Counted from the stretch's first letter, positions 43,681 to 53,019 are shown. The stretch is 64,000 nt of DNA from Clostridia bacterium (GCA_017428385.1 JAFRQX010000010.1:1-64000); one strand, 5' to 3'. The notes: a model not told the origin generated them from the letters alone. Numbers and translations are program-made.

Positions 43681-44136
43681 TTATCTTTCAAAAACAAATC
43701 GGTAAACTTTCACATTTCCGTCCATTTCAACAGACTGGATAGCAAAGCCGCATTTTTCCGTATAGAACCGGACATTTTCGCTTTTGTCTACCGGCGTCAC
43801 CAGCGTGAATCTCTTCCAGTCCTTATAATATGCTTTTGCGAATTCCATGGCAGCTGTCCCGATGCCTTTGCCCTGGAATTCCGGAATGACACACAAACAT
43901 CCGACTTTATAGGTTCCGTCATCCATCTTTTTGCATGAAACAGAGCCGACCGGCTTGCCGTCAAAAATGATCAGATGCTTTGGATAATCAATGATGGACT
44001 GCTCCATCATCTCTTTGGTTTTTCCATATGCAGGGCATTCGCCGTATTTCAGATAATCGCTGTAAAACGCAGCGTTATAGATATCTATCAGCAATTCTGC
44101 ATCTGCTATTTCAGCTTTCCTGAATTCAATGTCCAT
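43681..44136 (-). CDS. GNAT family N-acetyltransferase
   Basis: A 151-residue single-domain GNAT. CLCVIPEFQGKGIGTAAMEF is the acetyl-CoA loop, and FYTEKCGFAIQS the last strand pair. The ATG at 44136 is behind GAGAGGT, 24 bp after the deaminase stop; an upstream frame start at 44151 is weaker. Likely co-transcribed with the deaminase and the ASCH-GNAT gene. Substrate unknown. Confidence 0.86.
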   Translation of the reverse strand: MDIEFRKAEIADAELLIDIYNAAFYSDYLKYGECPAYGKTKEMMEQSIIDYPKHLIIFDGKPVGSVSCKKMDDGTYKVGCLCVIPEFQGKGIGTAAMEFAKAYYKDWKRFTLVTPVDKSENVRFYTEKCGFAIQSVEMDGNVKVYRFVFER

Positions 44137-44160
44137 CAATATACCTCTCAAACTACAGAT

Positions 44161-44679
44161 CTACCGGTTGTTCTTTTTGACTTCATCCATTTCAGCGATT
44201 AATTCTTCCAAGGGATGGTATTCGCCGCCCCACCATTCAAACACATGCATGCCTTCATCTTCAAGTACTGATTCCTTCAGCGTCATCAAGATTCCAAGCT
44301 GCTTAAGAAGTCCTTCACGATCAACTGCCTGATAATCAAACGGCAGCAGTTTGCAAAACTCCTTATATGATACACCGCACACAACAGTATGAATGCCCAG
44401 GGAGGCTATAGCACCCAGACATCTCTCGCACGGTGCACAGCTGGTATATAAAACAGACTTTTCCAGAATATCATCGGAATACTTATTGGCGCATTTGTGT
44501 ACCAGATTGAATTCCGCATGTCCGAAGATCCGTTTGGCAAAGTCGGCAGTATTTTCCGCCTCCTCCAGGATTTTTCCATCATAAACAAGCACGGCACCAA
44601 AGGTATCGTGTCCCTTTTTTCCTGAATTGACGGCCAGTTCATAGCACCTTTTCATATACTGTTCATGATTATCGGACAT
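44161..44679 (-). CDS. Cytidine/deoxycytidylate deaminase-fold protein
   Basis: A 172-residue deaminase with the zinc site GHAEFN (histidine and catalytic glutamate) and SCAPCERC (two cysteines). The pattern is that of the CMP/dCMP/guanine deaminase and TadA group. The C-terminal extension of 40 residues is less usual. The substrate may be a nucleoside, guanine or a base-modified compound. GGGAGGAA precedes the ATG at 44679. Confidence 0.88.
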   Translation of the reverse strand: MSDNHEQYMKRCYELAVNSGKKGHDTFGAVLVYDGKILEEAENTADFAKRIFGHAEFNLVHKCANKYSDDILEKSVLYTSCAPCERCLGAIASLGIHTVVCGVSYKEFCKLLPFDYQAVDREGLLKQLGILMTLKESVLEDEGMHVFEWWGGEYHPLEELIAEMDEVKKNNR

Positions 44680-44718
44680 GGTATTCCTCCCTGATAACAA
44701 TCCGTTCCTGAATATGAG

Positions 44719-45771
44719 TCATCCTTTGGGGTTGTATACAGCCCTGCCTGCATATACCGTTTCCACGTGACGGAAACCGGCTTCCAGATATATTTTTTCC
44801 GGACGCTCTCCGTCCGGCCAATGAAAGGCTTTCCGGATACCGCTTACTTTACACCACTCCACATAGTGATAAGTTAAAGTTTTTCCGGCACCTACATTGC
44901 GATGCTGCTTTGAAACCAATACATAGTTTCCGCGGCATACTTTGCCGTCAGTAAGACAGTACAGAACGCCTATCGGTTTATCTTCAAGGTAAGCCACCCA
45001 CAAGACTGTATTTGGATCATCCAGGGATTTTCTCAACACTTCTGTTTCCCACGGTTCTTCAGCCTCAATAAAAACCTGTTCAAAAGATGGATCCCAGCTT
45101 TGGACATTCCGGACAACAAGGCTTTCATTCGGCGCTATGCGATTCTCCGCCATCAGAACCATAAACTTCTGTTCCTCAATCCAAGAATCGAACCCTTCCT
45201 TGGCCAGATCATCCTTTATTTCCGTAAAATATCCGTTATCGCGTGCTGACTGATAGATCATCGGAGTCAGTCCTTTTTCCTGATAGAAGGCAAGGATATC
45301 TTTTAAAGTGTCTGACAGATTCCTGATTTTATCCCGGAAGATAACCGCGTGATTCGAATCATAGGAATCTTTATTTTGTGTGCTGTAAAACAGGATTCCA
45401 TACGGCCGTTCCTCGTAATTGGTAAAGCTCCTGGGGAAAAGGTCCTCCAGCATAAAGCAGTCCTGTAAATTCATCTTGCTTCTGGAAAACCTGATAAATT
45501 CATAGGGCAAACCCATATCTTCAGAATACTTGCGGATTTCAGCTTTTTCGGCGTCACTCATTTCATCGTAGAAAGGACGGTCCGATACTTTGCGGAAGAT
45601 CTGAACGTCATCAATCCTGAGCACATCACCCCAGGGGGCCAGGTACGATTCTCCAACTTTATATTTTCCAACTTCTTTGAATACCCTTGTGGTATAGCAA
45701 TATCCCTGTTTGTTCAGCCAGTTTTGAACTGACTCATATTCATGTTCCGGGAATGCTATTTTTTCCAACAT
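44719..45771 (-). CDS. ASCH-like domain fused to GNAT acetyltransferase
   Basis: A 350-residue fusion. Residues 1-75 resemble the small beta-barrel ASCH/YqfB-like RNA-binding fold (GESYLAPWGDVLRIDDVQIF). The middle is a degenerate acetyltransferase-like stretch, and 220-345 form a full GNAT domain (GVLYCLTDGKVCRGNYVLVS, then QHRNVGAGKTLTYHYVEW). The pairing suggests acetylation of a nucleoside or RNA-linked target, next to a deaminase gene, but this is inference. GGAG lies before the ATG. It is separated from the deaminase by 39 bp. Confidence 0.7.
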   Translation of the reverse strand: MLEKIAFPEHEYESVQNWLNKQGYCYTTRVFKEVGKYKVGESYLAPWGDVLRIDDVQIFRKVSDRPFYDEMSDAEKAEIRKYSEDMGLPYEFIRFSRSKMNLQDCFMLEDLFPRSFTNYEERPYGILFYSTQNKDSYDSNHAVIFRDKIRNLSDTLKDILAFYQEKGLTPMIYQSARDNGYFTEIKDDLAKEGFDSWIEEQKFMVLMAENRIAPNESLVVRNVQSWDPSFEQVFIEAEEPWETEVLRKSLDDPNTVLWVAYLEDKPIGVLYCLTDGKVCRGNYVLVSKQHRNVGAGKTLTYHYVEWCKVSGIRKAFHWPDGERPEKIYLEAGFRHVETVYAGRAVYNPKG

Positions 45772-45784
45772 ACAGAAACTCCTA

Positions 45785-46297
45785 TTACTCTAAACATTTC
45801 TGCATTACTACAGCATCTTTAAACACACCGTTTACGAAAAAATAGTCTTTATATATTCCTATATCAGTGAAGCCCATTTTGTGGTACAAATTAATGCCTC
45901 TTGCATTATCGGAGATTACTTCAAGTTCTATAACCTTAATCTTCATCGTCTTTGCTTGCTCGATTATTCTTTTTAACATTTCTGTCCCTATTCCCTGATT
46001 CCAGTACTCCTTTTTTACTGAAATCGAGAATTTAGCCCGATGACGAATTCTTGCTGCATAATATCCCTCTAATTCTGCTCTCGCAATAATCTGCTCGTTT
46101 TCAAGAGCTATCAAAACAACACTGTTCTCCGAGCCTTTACTCATGGCCAGTTTTCGCCTTACGCCTTCAATCGGAACAGTGAATTCATTTTCTCCATGGA
46201 GCAAATTATCAGATTCTCCACCTACTTGATTCAGATATAGAATCATTTTCTCTGCATCATCCGAATCGGCTTCTCTAATTATGTATGTATTATCCAT
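45785..46297 (-). CDS. GNAT family N-acetyltransferase
   Basis: A 170-residue GNAT of the type KxxYWNQGIGTEMLKRIIEQ, with SDNARGINLYHKMGFTDIG at the last strands. The H-R-A-K-F-S-I-S-V strand before the acetyl-CoA loop matches the group that also includes the genes at 59.6 and 60.7 kb, so the three may be distant paralogues. AAAGGATG precedes the ATG. Only 13 bp separate it from the next gene. Substrate unknown. Confidence 0.88.
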   Translation of the reverse strand: MDNTYIIREADSDDAEKMILYLNQVGGESDNLLHGENEFTVPIEGVRRKLAMSKGSENSVVLIALENEQIIARAELEGYYAARIRHRAKFSISVKKEYWNQGIGTEMLKRIIEQAKTMKIKVIELEVISDNARGINLYHKMGFTDIGIYKDYFFVNGVFKDAVVMQKCLE

Positions 46298-46433
46298 TTG
46301 TTCTCATCCTTTTCAGATTTATCTGATTGCTTTCAGTACTATATCATTTTGCTGTTTACCTGTTGTGTACGGTAGAAAGCTCAGGACTACTGTACACAAC
46401 TGGTGGCAACTTGTATCACAAAATATTGTCATG

Positions 46434-46973
46434 TTATACACCATAAATCCTCGCAGTTTTTAAGATTGCTGCAACTGTTCCATTTACACAGATGGTATTA
46501 TCCATACACATAGAAACTGCCTTCTCTAGAGGAACAAAGCTGAATTTTATATCCTCACCCAGATCTAACTGCTGCTCAGATACTCGCTTTATATTTTTTG
46601 CCAAATAGATATTTACCTGATTAACATCTTTAGTAGGGTAATCATAGTTGGTAAACAACAATTCCCATTCATCTGCAGAATATCCTGTTTCTTCCAGTAA
46701 TTCTCTCTTAGCTACTGCTAATGGATCTTTCTCTCCTAAATCAAACGTACCACCAGGTAATTCAATAAGGTGCTTGTCTATTGGATATCTATACTCATCT
46801 TTGATAATTATTCTTTTTTCCTCATCTATTGCCACTATCAACGATACATTTTTTCTTTCTATTACAAAAAAATCATCGATAATATCTCCGGTAGGAAGCT
46901 TTACTTTATCTTGTCTGACTTTTAAGAATTCATTATCAACTAAATATTGGCTTTCCAGATTTTCCCATTCCAT
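46434..46973 (-). CDS. Nudix hydrolase (ADP-ribose pyrophosphatase-like)
   Basis: A 179-residue Nudix protein. The Nudix box GGTFDLGEKDPLAVAKRELL continuing EETGY is complete, with glycine, glutamate and the REUXEE helix. The N-terminal beta sheet and the length resemble NudF/ADP-ribose pyrophosphatase. It should hydrolyse a nucleoside diphosphate derivative. GAGGAAAG lies before the ATG at 46973, and an upstream GTG (46991) overlaps that site. Confidence 0.9.
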   Translation of the reverse strand: MEWENLESQYLVDNEFLKVRQDKVKLPTGDIIDDFFVIERKNVSLIVAIDEEKRIIIKDEYRYPIDKHLIELPGGTFDLGEKDPLAVAKRELLEETGYSADEWELLFTNYDYPTKDVNQVNIYLAKNIKRVSEQQLDLGEDIKFSFVPLEKAVSMCMDNTICVNGTVAAILKTARIYGV

Positions 46974-47007
46974 ATCCGTTTCTTTCCTCACGTCAAAATT
47001 GAATTAT

Positions 47008-47586
47008 TTAACCGTTTATACCTTGCAAGCCCGCATAATCCTCTCTGAGCAAGCCATAAATATTATAATCGCAATAAACAGAAACCATTTTTCCTTGGCG
47101 AACGGTCCCCTCTTTTATAAAGCCACATTTTTCCATAACCTTATTTGATGCAATGTTTCTTACATCTGCATTCCCGTTCAAACGATCTAATTCCGTGTTT
47201 TCAAATATAAACCGTACCACTTCCTTTAAGGCTTCTGTCGTAATTCCCATATTCCAATACTCAGGACTAATTCTGTATCCTATATCACCCATTCTGGCAT
47301 TTTGGATATTAAATACCTCAATCATGCCTACCACTTTATTGGATTCTTTCAATACAATTCCCCAATTAAAATCAGGCGAAGATTTTCTTTTTACCCAAGG
47401 GCGAGCATCAATAAACATAAGCTCAGGATTTTTTTCATTCTTACTTGCTTTTCTTCCCCAATATGTATAGATTTCATCTCGCCCAAGCCACTCTCTTAAA
47501 TCCGGAACATCATTTTCGTTAAGCACACGAATAATCAATCTGTCCGTTTCAAGAATTGGTTTATCTATTTCATAATCCTTTAGCAT
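47008..47586 (-). CDS. RimJ/RimL-type GNAT acetyltransferase
   Basis: A 192-residue Acetyltransf_3 protein: LETDRLIIRVL is the typical start, DIGYRISPEYWNMGITTEAL the acetyl-CoA strand and loop, and NVRNIASNKVMEKCGFIKEG-like sequence the end. GGAGG precedes the ATG at 47586. Its leader carries the CAAAC...ATTTA member of the near-palindrome family (47598-47611). The gene for Nudix follows after 34 bp. Confidence 0.88.
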   Translation of the reverse strand: MLKDYEIDKPILETDRLIIRVLNENDVPDLREWLGRDEIYTYWGRKASKNEKNPELMFIDARPWVKRKSSPDFNWGIVLKESNKVVGMIEVFNIQNARMGDIGYRISPEYWNMGITTEALKEVVRFIFENTELDRLNGNADVRNIASNKVMEKCGFIKEGTVRQGKMVSVYCDYNIYGLLREDYAGLQGING

Positions 47587-47815
47587 AATATCCTCCGCAA
47601 ACGCCGATTTACCTATCGATTGAATCTTCTCTCTCAATAATTTTCTCTATCGCAAAAAGTGCGCTGTCGCGGATGTCTCTTTTCCTGCTTTTAGAAATCG
47701 CTCCTTAATTCAATTATATATAGTCTCTAGATTGTTCATACAGAAGTTGGTCTTTTGTTACTTCTTTTTAATTTCCCCATTTTTTTTCTGACTATCCAAC
47801 GCAAATGGAGTAACA

Positions 47816-48244
47816 TTAAATTCTCTTGTACTGGACAGAACAACTGTCCCTGTCCAGACCGCACTTGCTGTAGAAGGTTTCGTTGTAATCAATGGAGATC
47901 AACTGCACCACATTGATTTTCTTTTCTTTCAGGATCTTTTCCAGTTCGGTCAGCAGTTGCTTTCCGATGCCCTGCTTCTTCCTTTCCGGAATCACGAAGA
48001 TCTCAGAGACAAAGAAAAAGTCCTCCTCAGCGTACGGATCGACATATCCCAGCAGCCCGCCAATGATTGTTTCATTCTCAATGGCCGCGAGCCCGAAAGC
48101 CTGATAGTTGCCAAGGATCGCACGGACTCTTCTTTCCGCTCTTTCCATTGTCCAGTTTTCATTCCAGGGTTCTTCAGAGTATGCTTTTGACATGGCATCT
48201 GCCAGCCCGTTGATATCTTCAATACGAACTTCTCTTATTTCCAT
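47816..48244 (-). CDS. GNAT family N-acetyltransferase
   Basis: A 142-residue GNAT domain with little else: [20 protein letters not shown] is the acetyl-CoA strand and loop. The final strand is short ([11 protein letters not shown]). AGGAGGAA precedes the ATG. Resembles aminoglycoside or small-amine acetyltransferases in size, but the substrate is not assignable. Confidence 0.87.
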   Translation of the reverse strand: MEIREVRIEDINGLADAMSKAYSEEPWNENWTMERAERRVRAILGNYQAFGLAAIENETIIGGLLGYVDPYAEEDFFFVSEIFVIPERKKQGIGKQLLTELEKILKEKKINVVQLISIDYNETFYSKCGLDRDSCSVQYKRI

Positions 48245-48297
48245 ATTTATTCCTCCTTATGATTGCCTGGGTTCCCGACACCCTTGAATCACGAAAT

Positions 48298-49077
48298 TCA
48301 CAGCAGAAGCTGTTCCAGCCATTTGGCCCTTTCACAGGCCAGCTGCAGAAAGTCCCATATTCCCAGATGCGTATAGTCCCAGTTCATCGGCTCCAGGGTT
48401 ATGGGGCCGGCGTAATCTGTTTTCCTCAGCTTTTCCGTAACTGAAAGCCAGTCTATATTACCGTCAAAAGGCAGCCGATGCTGGTTACGGGGGCCTCCGT
48501 TATCCTGAAGATGCAGTGCCTTGAGCCGGTCTCCATATAATGCCAGCAAGTCTATACCGGCTGCATAGTTGATATGATGACAACTGTCATAGCAATAACC
48601 AATATGCGGAAACTTTACGCGGTTAAGCACGGCGACCAGGTTATGGACATTGCGAAGATTTTCAAACGCAATCTGAATGTCCAGTTCTCCGGCATGGTCG
48701 ATGATCCTGTCCAGCCTGTCGTTGCCGAGCTTGTCGATCGGGTATGTGTCATCAGGCAGGTGGATCACAACTGTCGGAATATGATGCTTGTGGCAGTCAT
48801 CGACACATTTCAGATAATCGCTGAACAGATGCTCTCCCTGCAGATTATCCGATGACAGATCGTTCTGCTCATGAACGGGAGCGTGCATGTTTTCAATGAA
48901 CAGACCGGCATCCTGTGCCAGATCTGCGTCTTTCTCATAGCCTTCGCCGCGACCGAATTTATCGCTCCACCACAGCATTACACAGTCGAACCCGGCAGCT
49001 TTGATCAGTTTATATCTTTCACTAAAGGGTACATCATACCCGGCTCCATAACCGAAACAGTCATAAATTCCTGTCAT
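48298..49077 (-). CDS. Xylose-isomerase-like TIM-barrel sugar-phosphate isomerase/epimerase
   Basis: A 259-residue AP-endonuclease-2/xylose-isomerase-like TIM barrel. Metal-binding candidates are the glutamate in IAFENLRN, the aspartate-histidine in YCYDSCHH, the histidine in ALHLQDN and the glutamate in ITLEPMNW, in the usual order. It probably isomerises or epimerises a sugar or related polyol. GGGAAAGG precedes the ATG at 49077. No sugar transporter is adjacent, so the substrate is unknown. Confidence 0.85.
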   Translation of the reverse strand: MTGIYDCFGYGAGYDVPFSERYKLIKAAGFDCVMLWWSDKFGRGEGYEKDADLAQDAGLFIENMHAPVHEQNDLSSDNLQGEHLFSDYLKCVDDCHKHHIPTVVIHLPDDTYPIDKLGNDRLDRIIDHAGELDIQIAFENLRNVHNLVAVLNRVKFPHIGYCYDSCHHINYAAGIDLLALYGDRLKALHLQDNGGPRNQHRLPFDGNIDWLSVTEKLRKTDYAGPITLEPMNWDYTHLGIWDFLQLACERAKWLEQLLL

Positions 49078-49144
49078 TGAACTGTACCTTTCCCACAAAC
49101 AGGCGAGCTGATATCAGCTGCTGTAATCGTGATTTATTTTTTGA

Positions 49145-49951
49145 TTACTTTGCCTTTAATCCGTTAACACGATCATAAGCTGCATCAATACATTGATTGA
49201 TGATTTCACTCAGATTACTGTTGTGAAGCTTGCTGATGCCCGCTTCCGTTGTTCCGCCTTTGGTGCTTATCTGTTCAATTAGGCTTTCGAACGTTTTGTC
49301 TTCGTTTCTGATAATCTCAATCACATTTTCAAAAATACGGGTCGTGATTTCTTCACTGACAGCAGCATCATTGATTAGTCTGTCACAGGAATTCTTATAT
49401 TCTTTCATCAGATAAGCCGCAAAAGCAAGCCCGCTGGCCGCACAAATTGTAATACTCTCCAGCTTTTCCTCCGGTAGATTGATCAGGTATCCCAATGGCC
49501 GGAAAAGATTCAATGCTTCTTCTGTTTTTGCTGAATCGTTTTCGCAGCAAACGCCGATAACGCCTTTACAGAGTGATATTCCCAAGTTAGGCATCATTCT
49601 TATCAGACGATATTCCTTACTTGTATCCTGGAGCATTTCCCTCATATCGTTTATGCTGACGCCAGCCATAAAGCTGACAATCGTTTTGCCGGAAAGATCC
49701 ATTTCCCTGATCTCGGCAAATACTTCCAGGGCGTTTTGCGATCTGACAACAATAACAATAACATCTGATTCAGTAACCAGATCCTGCTTACTCGAAGTCA
49801 CATTGATGCATGGATAAATGCGCTTGAGCGCATCCATTGTTTCTGCGGTTCTGGCATTCAATATGATTCTGTTTTGTTTTACTCCGCTTCTTACAAGACC
49901 AGCGATGAGCGCTTTTCCCAGGTGCCCAGTACCAATAATACCAATGTCCAT
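49145..49951 (-). CDS. Pyrroline-5-carboxylate reductase-like protein
   Basis: A 268-residue ProC-family protein: Rossmann GIIGTGHLGKAL at the start, RMMPNLGI in place of the usual RxMPN, and a helical dimerisation domain ending in STKGGTTEAGISKL, which matches the ProC signature. It should reduce P5C to proline with NAD(P)H or act on a related imine. It stands apart from other proline genes, so it may be an accessory ComER-like form. GGGAGATG precedes the ATG. Confidence 0.84.
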   Translation of the reverse strand: MDIGIIGTGHLGKALIAGLVRSGVKQNRIILNARTAETMDALKRIYPCINVTSSKQDLVTESDVIVIVVRSQNALEVFAEIREMDLSGKTIVSFMAGVSINDMREMLQDTSKEYRLIRMMPNLGISLCKGVIGVCCENDSAKTEEALNLFRPLGYLINLPEEKLESITICAASGLAFAAYLMKEYKNSCDRLINDAAVSEEITTRIFENVIEIIRNEDKTFESLIEQISTKGGTTEAGISKLHNSNLSEIINQCIDAAYDRVNGLKAK

Positions 49952-49993
49952 TTTCGCATCTCCCTTAATTTCCTGGCTTGTAGTCGGAACAAA

Positions 49994-50581
49994 TCACAGC
50001 GTTTTCCGCATGACAACCTGGCCGTTTTCCCTCGCGGCTTCAACGAATCCTGCCTTCTGATATAGCCGGACGGGTCCCTGATAATCAAAGTCATTCTGTT
50101 CGTCAGAAAGCTTTGCGTAACCTTCAACAGCCGCGTATCCCTTTGTTTTTGCATCGCTGCAAACCCTGTCAATAAATGCAGACGCTATGCCCTTTCCCCG
50201 ATATTCGGGCGAGATTTCGAAACAGACAATGGAGATTGTTTTCCCGCAGGTGTTTTTTCTCGCAAAGTCCGGAACAAAGCCGGCGTAGCTTTCGATATCC
50301 GCCGCATTACACCAGCCGACAGACAGATCTCCGTCATAAGCCAGGTATCCCTGAATCTGATTCCGGTTCAGCATCTCCACGGCATATTTGCGCAGCGTTT
50401 CTTTGACGCCATATGTTTTAAACTCACTGACCATCCGGCTGATGCTTTCCTCGTCCTGATTGGGAGAGGTGCAATAGCACGGACCGTTTGGATTATCATC
50501 TGTAAATGCACGGTTGTCGAAAAAATCCAGATAGTCAGCAGTCAGTTCAGATGTCAGTGGTTTTATCACGATTGTTTTCAT
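49994..50581 (-). CDS. GNAT family N-acetyltransferase
   Basis: A 195-residue GNAT. CFEISPEYRGKGIASAFIDR is the acetyl-CoA loop, and the N-terminal part contains GPCYCTSPNQDEES, a cysteine-rich insertion seen in a distinct clade of Clostridia acetyltransferases. It precedes the ProC-like gene by 42 bp. AGAGGATAG precedes the ATG. Substrate unknown. Confidence 0.85.
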   Translation of the reverse strand: MKTIVIKPLTSELTADYLDFFDNRAFTDDNPNGPCYCTSPNQDEESISRMVSEFKTYGVKETLRKYAVEMLNRNQIQGYLAYDGDLSVGWCNAADIESYAGFVPDFARKNTCGKTISIVCFEISPEYRGKGIASAFIDRVCSDAKTKGYAAVEGYAKLSDEQNDFDYQGPVRLYQKAGFVEAARENGQVVMRKTL

Positions 50582-50626
50582 TCGGCTATCCTCTCTGAAA
50601 CAGTTTTTATAATACGGGTGGCATCA

Positions 50627-51091
50627 TCACAGCAGCTTATCCAGTTCTTTGAGCAGCAGCTGCTTCATTTCTTCCAGCTCTTCACTGCTGGGCCTTTCGT
50701 CATCCGCATACATTTTTTCCCTCGGATACCACCAGGTCGGGCCTTTTCCCTTGTTGCCGTATTCGCCGAGGTCTCCGGCTTTGCGGGGGAACAGGTGCCA
50801 GTGGATATGAGCCCCTCCTTTACCGTTGCCAAGGCATTCATAATTCATTTTGTCGGCGCCGAAGGCGTTGCTGACAGCCTGGGCGACGAGAGTCATTTCC
50901 TCCAAATGCTTTGCCCTGACTGCCGGTTCGAGATCGAACAGTTCAACAACATGTTCTTTATAGATGAACAACGTATATCCTTTAAAATGCTGAAAATCTC
51001 CAATTACCACGTAACCGGTTTCCAGTTCTTTTACAAAATAAGGATTGGTACCGTCCCTGGTCATCTGAATCCGTTCACATACACCGCACAT
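50627..51091 (-). CDS. HIT-family hydrolase
   Basis: A 154-residue HIT protein. GGAHIHWHLFPR provides the histidine triad, with the second histidine as nucleophile. The N-terminal CGVCERI pair may hold zinc. HIT enzymes split nucleoside polyphosphates such as Ap4A or nucleoside phosphoramidates. The ATG at 51091 is behind AAGGGGA; the frame upstream to 51214 is an artefact. Probably co-transcribed with the kinase-like gene 49 bp upstream. Confidence 0.9.
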   Translation of the reverse strand: MCGVCERIQMTRDGTNPYFVKELETGYVVIGDFQHFKGYTLFIYKEHVVELFDLEPAVRAKHLEEMTLVAQAVSNAFGADKMNYECLGNGKGGAHIHWHLFPRKAGDLGEYGNKGKGPTWWYPREKMYADDERPSSEELEEMKQLLLKELDKLL

Positions 51092-51140
51092 TTTTCTATC
51101 CCCTTTATTTCTTTTTGGCTGAGATTTGGTTCCTGAAATG

Positions 51141-51626
51141 TTATTGCATGACAAGTTCCGCGACCTGTTCAACAGGCAGGCCGCTGGTGTCGATGGTGTT
51201 GTCCATGGATGCAAAACCGGGCAGGGACTTCAGGCTCACATTCAGCCATTCATCCGTCCGCCATTCACAGTTATGATCATCTTTCCACCGCCTGATCAGG
51301 CTTTCCCGGCTGCAGACGAGTGTCATGTTCTTTACTTCCGCCTGCATAGCAGAAAGACCTTGGGTGATTTTTTGAATCACCCAAGGTTCATCCATTAACC
51401 ATACCAGCACAACCATATTGCAAACAGAGCACTTCTGATAGTTGCCGATCATATGGAGTATATTATCGACAGCCATAGCCTTGGTTTCCTGATTGCCGAC
51501 AAAAGGATGGATATCCAGGCACCAGTCTCCGTCAATAAAGGCGGTTCCCGGATGATGATCCGCGATATACTTGCCGACTGTGGTTTTTCCAACACCCATG
51601 GGGCCGTTCAGAATAATGACTTTCAT
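51141..51626 (-). CDS. P-loop nucleotide-kinase-like protein
   Basis: A 161-residue AAA_33-type protein. Walker A is GPMGVGKTT at residues 8-16, followed by DGDWCLDIHPF and a helical lid with CSRESLIRRW. Substrate unknown; the size suits a small-metabolite kinase. GGAG precedes the ATG. It is expressed from the recurrent promoter at 51673-51701. Confidence 0.78.
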   Translation of the reverse strand: MKVIILNGPMGVGKTTVGKYIADHHPGTAFIDGDWCLDIHPFVGNQETKAMAVDNILHMIGNYQKCSVCNMVVLVWLMDEPWVIQKITQGLSAMQAEVKNMTLVCSRESLIRRWKDDHNCEWRTDEWLNVSLKSLPGFASMDNTIDTSGLPVEQVAELVMQ

Positions 51627-51672
51627 GATTCATGCTCCTGTTTGCCGCTGTGTACATTCAGTAATTGAAACG

Positions 51673-51701
51673 ATCATACCAGAGCAAATGCTCCCGGTCA
51701 A
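51673..51701 (-). promoter_or_regulatory. Recurrent promoter module, copy at 51.7 kb
   Basis: Minus strand: TTGACC (51696-51701), 17-bp spacer with AGCATTTGCT, TATGAT (51673-51678). The leader continues GTACACAGCGGCA, which is like the leader of the HAD gene (TATACACAACGGCA near 33130-33140). Confidence 0.82.
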
Positions 51702-51731
51702 ACAAAGCAGGGAAGCGGACATGCTGTCAGT

Positions 51732-52529
51732 TCAGATTTTGCGGCCCTGAATGATCATGGAAAGCGGGAATCCCTGATGGTCGAGCTCAACAAATCCGCC
51801 GCCGATATCATGATCAAACTCCTGCAGCCCGGTCACAACGATCCCGTTGCCGCACATGCCGGAGATGATTTCCGACAATGAATGGGTGTAGTCGGTAAAG
51901 GTTTTTGACTGGTAGTGTTTCTGGGTCATATAGTACATTCCGCCGTTGCCGGTCCATTCATGCTCGAAATAGGAAAAGTGGCATTCCACCCTGTGCTCAG
52001 GATCATACGGTTCGTCGCCTTCCGCAGCAAGCATATTCCGGAAGGGGTGCTCCTCGTTGATCAGGATGATAGCTCCCGGCTTCATGCATTTCGCGATCAC
52101 CGCAAAAAAACGGTTCAGATCGTCAAACCAGCAGAGGGCGCCGATGGTGATAATCACCACGTCAAAAGTGTTCTTATACCGGTCGTCGATATCGTAAATA
52201 TTGGCCGCCACAAACTTGCAGGGGAGGTTCAGCTCTTCCGCTTTTTCATTGGCAAAGGCCACCTGGTTTTCGGCAATGTCAAAACCGATGCCTTCTTTTG
52301 CTTTTCCGCATTTGACCAGGGACAGCAGCTCGCGTCCGTTGTTGCAGCAGAACTGGCCGATCACCGCATCTTCCGTGTTGATCTGTTTCAGTACGCTCTT
52401 TGTTTCCTCATTGAAAAAGGGATAGTCTTCATTCTGTATGCGTTCTGTGATATCCGCGCCCCAGGAAGCGTCCCTGTTATCAAAAGCCTCTTCCCAGGCT
52501 GCTTTGTTACCTTCAATATACTTTTCCAT
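51732..52529 (-). CDS. SAM-dependent methyltransferase
   Basis: A 265-residue class I methyltransferase. The SAM motif I is variant: GQFCCNNGRELLSLV (in place of ExGxGxG), then GIGFDIAENQVAFA (acidic motif II) and FDVVIITIGALCWF. This variant matches the YcgJ/UbiE-like group. The substrate is not assignable. AAAGGATAAG precedes the ATG. Confidence 0.85.
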   Translation of the reverse strand: MEKYIEGNKAAWEEAFDNRDASWGADITERIQNEDYPFFNEETKSVLKQINTEDAVIGQFCCNNGRELLSLVKCGKAKEGIGFDIAENQVAFANEKAEELNLPCKFVAANIYDIDDRYKNTFDVVIITIGALCWFDDLNRFFAVIAKCMKPGAIILINEEHPFRNMLAAEGDEPYDPEHRVECHFSYFEHEWTGNGGMYYMTQKHYQSKTFTDYTHSLSEIISGMCGNGIVVTGLQEFDHDIGGGFVELDHQGFPLSMIIQGRKI

Positions 52530-52575
52530 ATTCTTATCCTTTGTTGTCTTTTTTGCTTGTAAACACTATATGCGG

Positions 52576-53019
52576 TTACTCGACGGTCCATTCAGTCCAC
52601 TCAATATGATTGTATTGCATTACATCATCGGCACGCTTCATGCCGATCTTTTCATAAAACGGGACCGCATCTTCATTGGCGATCAGGTATACCGCGATAT
52701 CCTTTTCACCGCCGGCAAGTTCATGAGCTTTTTTCATCAGCTTTGTCGCGATGCCCCGGCGCTCATAGGCCCTGTCTACTCCAAGATCCGTAATATACAG
52801 CCAGTAGCAGAAGTCCGTAAGCCCGAAAAGGATACCCACAACAAGCCCGTCAGCATTCCGGGCGACCAGACTGATCGAAACATTTTTGACCAGCTTCGGA
52901 ATCCGTTCGGCAAACCGTTCCTTAGGATACTGGGAACCAAGGTCTGTCCTTTTCAGGAATTCAATGTATTCCTCTGCCGAGATGCGTTCTTCACGGAAGG
53001 TGATTTCCTCTTTATCCAT
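52576..53019 (-). CDS. GNAT family N-acetyltransferase
   Basis: A 147-residue GNAT: ITDLGVDRAYERRGIATKLM is the acetyl-CoA strand and loop and PFYEKIGMKRADDVM the end. Small and without additional domains. GGGAG lies rather far (12 nt) from the ATG. It lies between a methyltransferase and a serine hydrolase gene on the same strand. Confidence 0.86.
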   Translation of the reverse strand: MDKEEITFREERISAEEYIEFLKRTDLGSQYPKERFAERIPKLVKNVSISLVARNADGLVVGILFGLTDFCYWLYITDLGVDRAYERRGIATKLMKKAHELAGGEKDIAVYLIANEDAVPFYEKIGMKRADDVMQYNHIEWTEWTVE

